Assembly (NCBI GenBank): GCA_015486095.1
Contig: WFSK01000223.1
Coordinates: 1 to 7,061 of the forward strand
Direction of reading: 5' to 3'
Origin: Thermotogae bacterium
GTDB taxonomy: Bacteria > Thermotogota > Thermotogae > B3-G13
Length of the DNA stretch: 7,061 bases
Shown: piece after piece, positions 6,501 to 7,061 of the stretch
Position numbering within the stretch: the first letter of the stretch is position 1
Layout of the letters: each line of letters opens with the position of its first letter
The notes under the pieces: model-generated
Database searches by the model: none
Told to the model about the DNA's origin: nothing
What the model saw: only the letters and a program-made list of their open reading frames with translations
Position numbers and translations under genes: made by a program

Positions 6501-7061
6501 CCTGGTAGATGCCTCCTTCAATACAAAGGACAAAACCATTAGTACGAATGCCATTCTGAAGCATTCTGCTTTTTTCGATCCATTCGATCTATCTATAAAG
6601 TTCGACAAAGCCTTCACATATGATATGGCCTCTGCCACCATCACGAAGAACAAAGATATAGTAGCGTTATCCTTAGATACGAAAACAGATGTGCTAAACA
6701 TCGACTACGATTATTCTCTCAATTACGATGAGATCAAAGAGAAGCCTTCTTATGAAACTCATTCATTAAGGATGAGCAGCACCTTTTTCCCGAAAAGTAG
6801 ATTCGAGATAAGAGGTGAATTGGACAAGAAAAAAAGCTGGAATGTTAGGCTCAACGGGAGCATAACTTCGTCGCTGTTGAACATACCCTTCTTGAGAGAA
6901 TGGAATCTGAACGGTAGCTATAACTTTTCCACCCTTTCCTCTTTTGCTCCTCGTTTTGCATTAAACCTGAAGACGAACTCGATTGAAAGATCGTTCGGAG
7001 CTAAGATGACGTTTAGTTCTACATATGGACTGGATACGTACATCTATGAAGGAAAGATGAC
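3535..7061 (+). CDS. Very large exported beta-rich protein with internal beta-propeller, SprA-like modules, 3' truncated
   Basis: The frame is open for 1175 codons and runs off the window. Residues 1-23 look like a signal peptide: KR at 4-5, a hydrophobic core at 6-22, and possible cleavage after IFG. Residues 60-130 contain short amphipathic strands, GDF at 107-109 and YKRRVKGLG at 122-130. Residues 424-462 hold the element VYLN, DYTIDYETGTL, VDY. I associate this order of elements with SprA-like and other long outer-membrane proteins of diderm bacteria; that is recollection of a family pattern, not a search result. Residues 464-562 are strand-rich, 563-862 read as a seven-bladed propeller, and from about 870 alternating strands with turns resume to the window end, as in a large barrel. 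The likely location is the outer membrane, with the propeller in the periplasm or outside. Cysteines are rare (161, 532, 749). The function is unknown: secretion, adhesion or sensing are all possible. It is divergent from the oxidoreductase gene. Confidence 0.85.
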   Translation, partial: MVIKRLFSLIFLLLFSAISMIFGLEMNDGKLSLKGEKSWSISYTSTDLGTLFSSFPMGFTLEQALKIDLKGYITDNIDIDAHFDDQIPASQHLTIGFTKDSFNALFGDFTADVGKENPFISYKRRVKGLGMSWKDKTSSADFFASIEEGEPHSKIFYGTTCHAAVKFTSKDETGEEMPYETNIKGLYHMTLSSTYIAGITDVEFQFTTSYAFEEFLRNYKLDVLFDFHSPSGTPANGDAPSISNKPIVSLPLSSYSVLDGELILNHTPSFILRNIIKTLIQEYNEYWGLEGGNEVKYLDETMDSDFLNEILSRYSHIVVSGTKYPAEPSAYKRGNFYYLGRSNVLRGSVNATLTINGKRYSSDALTELDMKVYYDEGYIYFSSQLYNLFGESLDDDAIQVSFKYPRSSSMFSLGFNVISKSEHVYLNSKLLKRDIDYTIDYETGTLLILVPLLETDVIKVDYETFRRGLGAQNYYNRLVAGGSISKQLVLGTLQLEGSVSGIYSSDLALSEDPTVPIMPNTHSVIGLNGKLCWKGLKIGYAWALSYDLFPDGKNAKPYALNSITGITSAKGLLFFATGNGLAIYNDVASTSTRWQIIEAKDGLPSSTINTVAATNDFVLVGTNNGLAFISLSDFTPDSTDWYTFFKRDIYGNTNWKVIHRSNGLPNEMVESISFFGDKIYLGTGNGIAVISLANLTNGKDIREKYLYNEITPFIVKDLVVKDEDTIYLIHNRTMYIYKIGENAISKLDCAAPVNIVKSLKDGIFAGTTKGLVRITDDATALIYPGVNILDVVDYDATRVLVTDEAVIYYGKKYLAGKEIDMAYSTGKDLWFGTKGGDVYYSLEGEEFSNSTTGIPKEDVHRYKELEPHAANIDVGQAFKGTLSFPIGGWSVNGNVYYADDSYHAVQNRVEKGRLDYSASARGVLWDLGKLEILSSYSTKASSDVERWRMEFALSPNSTAFYIPDTLTYGFEKEGTVTTHRIKSIFRDGSLVDASFNTKDKTISTNAILKHSAFFDPFDLSIKFDKAFTYDMASATITKNKDIVALSLDTKTDVLNIDYDYSLNYDEIKEKPSYETHSLRMSSTFFPKSRFEIRGELDKKKSWNVRLNGSITSSLLNIPFLREWNLNGSYNFSTLSSFAPRFALNLKTNSIERSFGAKMTFSSTYGLDTYIYEGKM
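5221..6120 (+). other. Seven-bladed beta-propeller domain within the large envelope protein
   Basis: Residues 563-862 repeat a blade signature about every 35-55 residues. The clearest copies are ATGNGLAIY (576-584), VGTNNGLAFIS (620-630), LGTGNGIAVIS (681-691), AGTTKGLVRIT (765-775) and FGTKGGDVYYS (831-841). Degenerate copies occur at 726-738 (IYLIHNRTMYIYK) and 798-810 (RVLVTDEAVIYYG). DGLPSS at 601-606 and NGLPNEMV at 662-669 precede blades in the style of the two-component-regulator (Reg_prop) propellers, which read roughly DGLPSN-x-V-x-x-I...G-x-L-W-x-G-T-x-x-G-L. Seven copies would close a standard propeller. In known proteins such domains form periplasmic sensor or ligand-binding platforms; here no kinase domain follows within the window. 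Confidence 0.7.

Overview
The window shows three long genes and one gene-free, structured intergenic stretch. It looks like bacterial DNA from a diderm (two-membrane), moderately AT-rich lineage. The bacterial signals are a SpoIIE-type PP2C phosphatase fused to an RsbW-like ATPase, strong GGAGG ribosome binding sites and a textbook sigma-70-type promoter. The diderm signal is a very long exported beta-rich protein of the outer-membrane type. Heavy use of AGA/AGG for Arg and ATA for Ile would suit a thermophilic or deep-branching group, but the sequence alone does not allow a taxon call. No rRNA, tRNA, CRISPR array or mobile element was recognised.

Layout. (1) Positions 1-1271, + strand: the 3' part of a signalling gene. 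It has the tail of a probable GAF domain, then a PP2C/SpoIIE phosphatase domain, then a HATPase (anti-sigma-factor kinase-like) domain. The 5' end lies outside the window. (2) Positions 1273-3090, - strand: a 605-residue flavin/iron-sulfur oxidoreductase of the FadH / trimethylamine dehydrogenase class. It converges on gene 1 with a single base between the two stop codons. (3) Positions 3091-3534: a divergent intergenic region. It carries a perfect TTGACA-17-TATAAT promoter for gene 2, a weaker overlapping candidate promoter facing the other way, a series of inverted repeats, and a second TATAAT close to gene 3. (4) Positions 3535-7061, + strand: the first 1175 codons of a very large exported protein, open at the window edge. 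Its beta-strand-rich segments resemble SprA-like outer-membrane proteins and are interrupted by what reads as a seven-bladed beta-propeller.

The genes do not form one operon: gene 2 is divergent from gene 3 and convergent with gene 1. No shared pathway is visible. The parts most worth a second look are the propeller embedded in the envelope protein, the structured 330-base region before it, and the substituted active-site position in the oxidoreductase.
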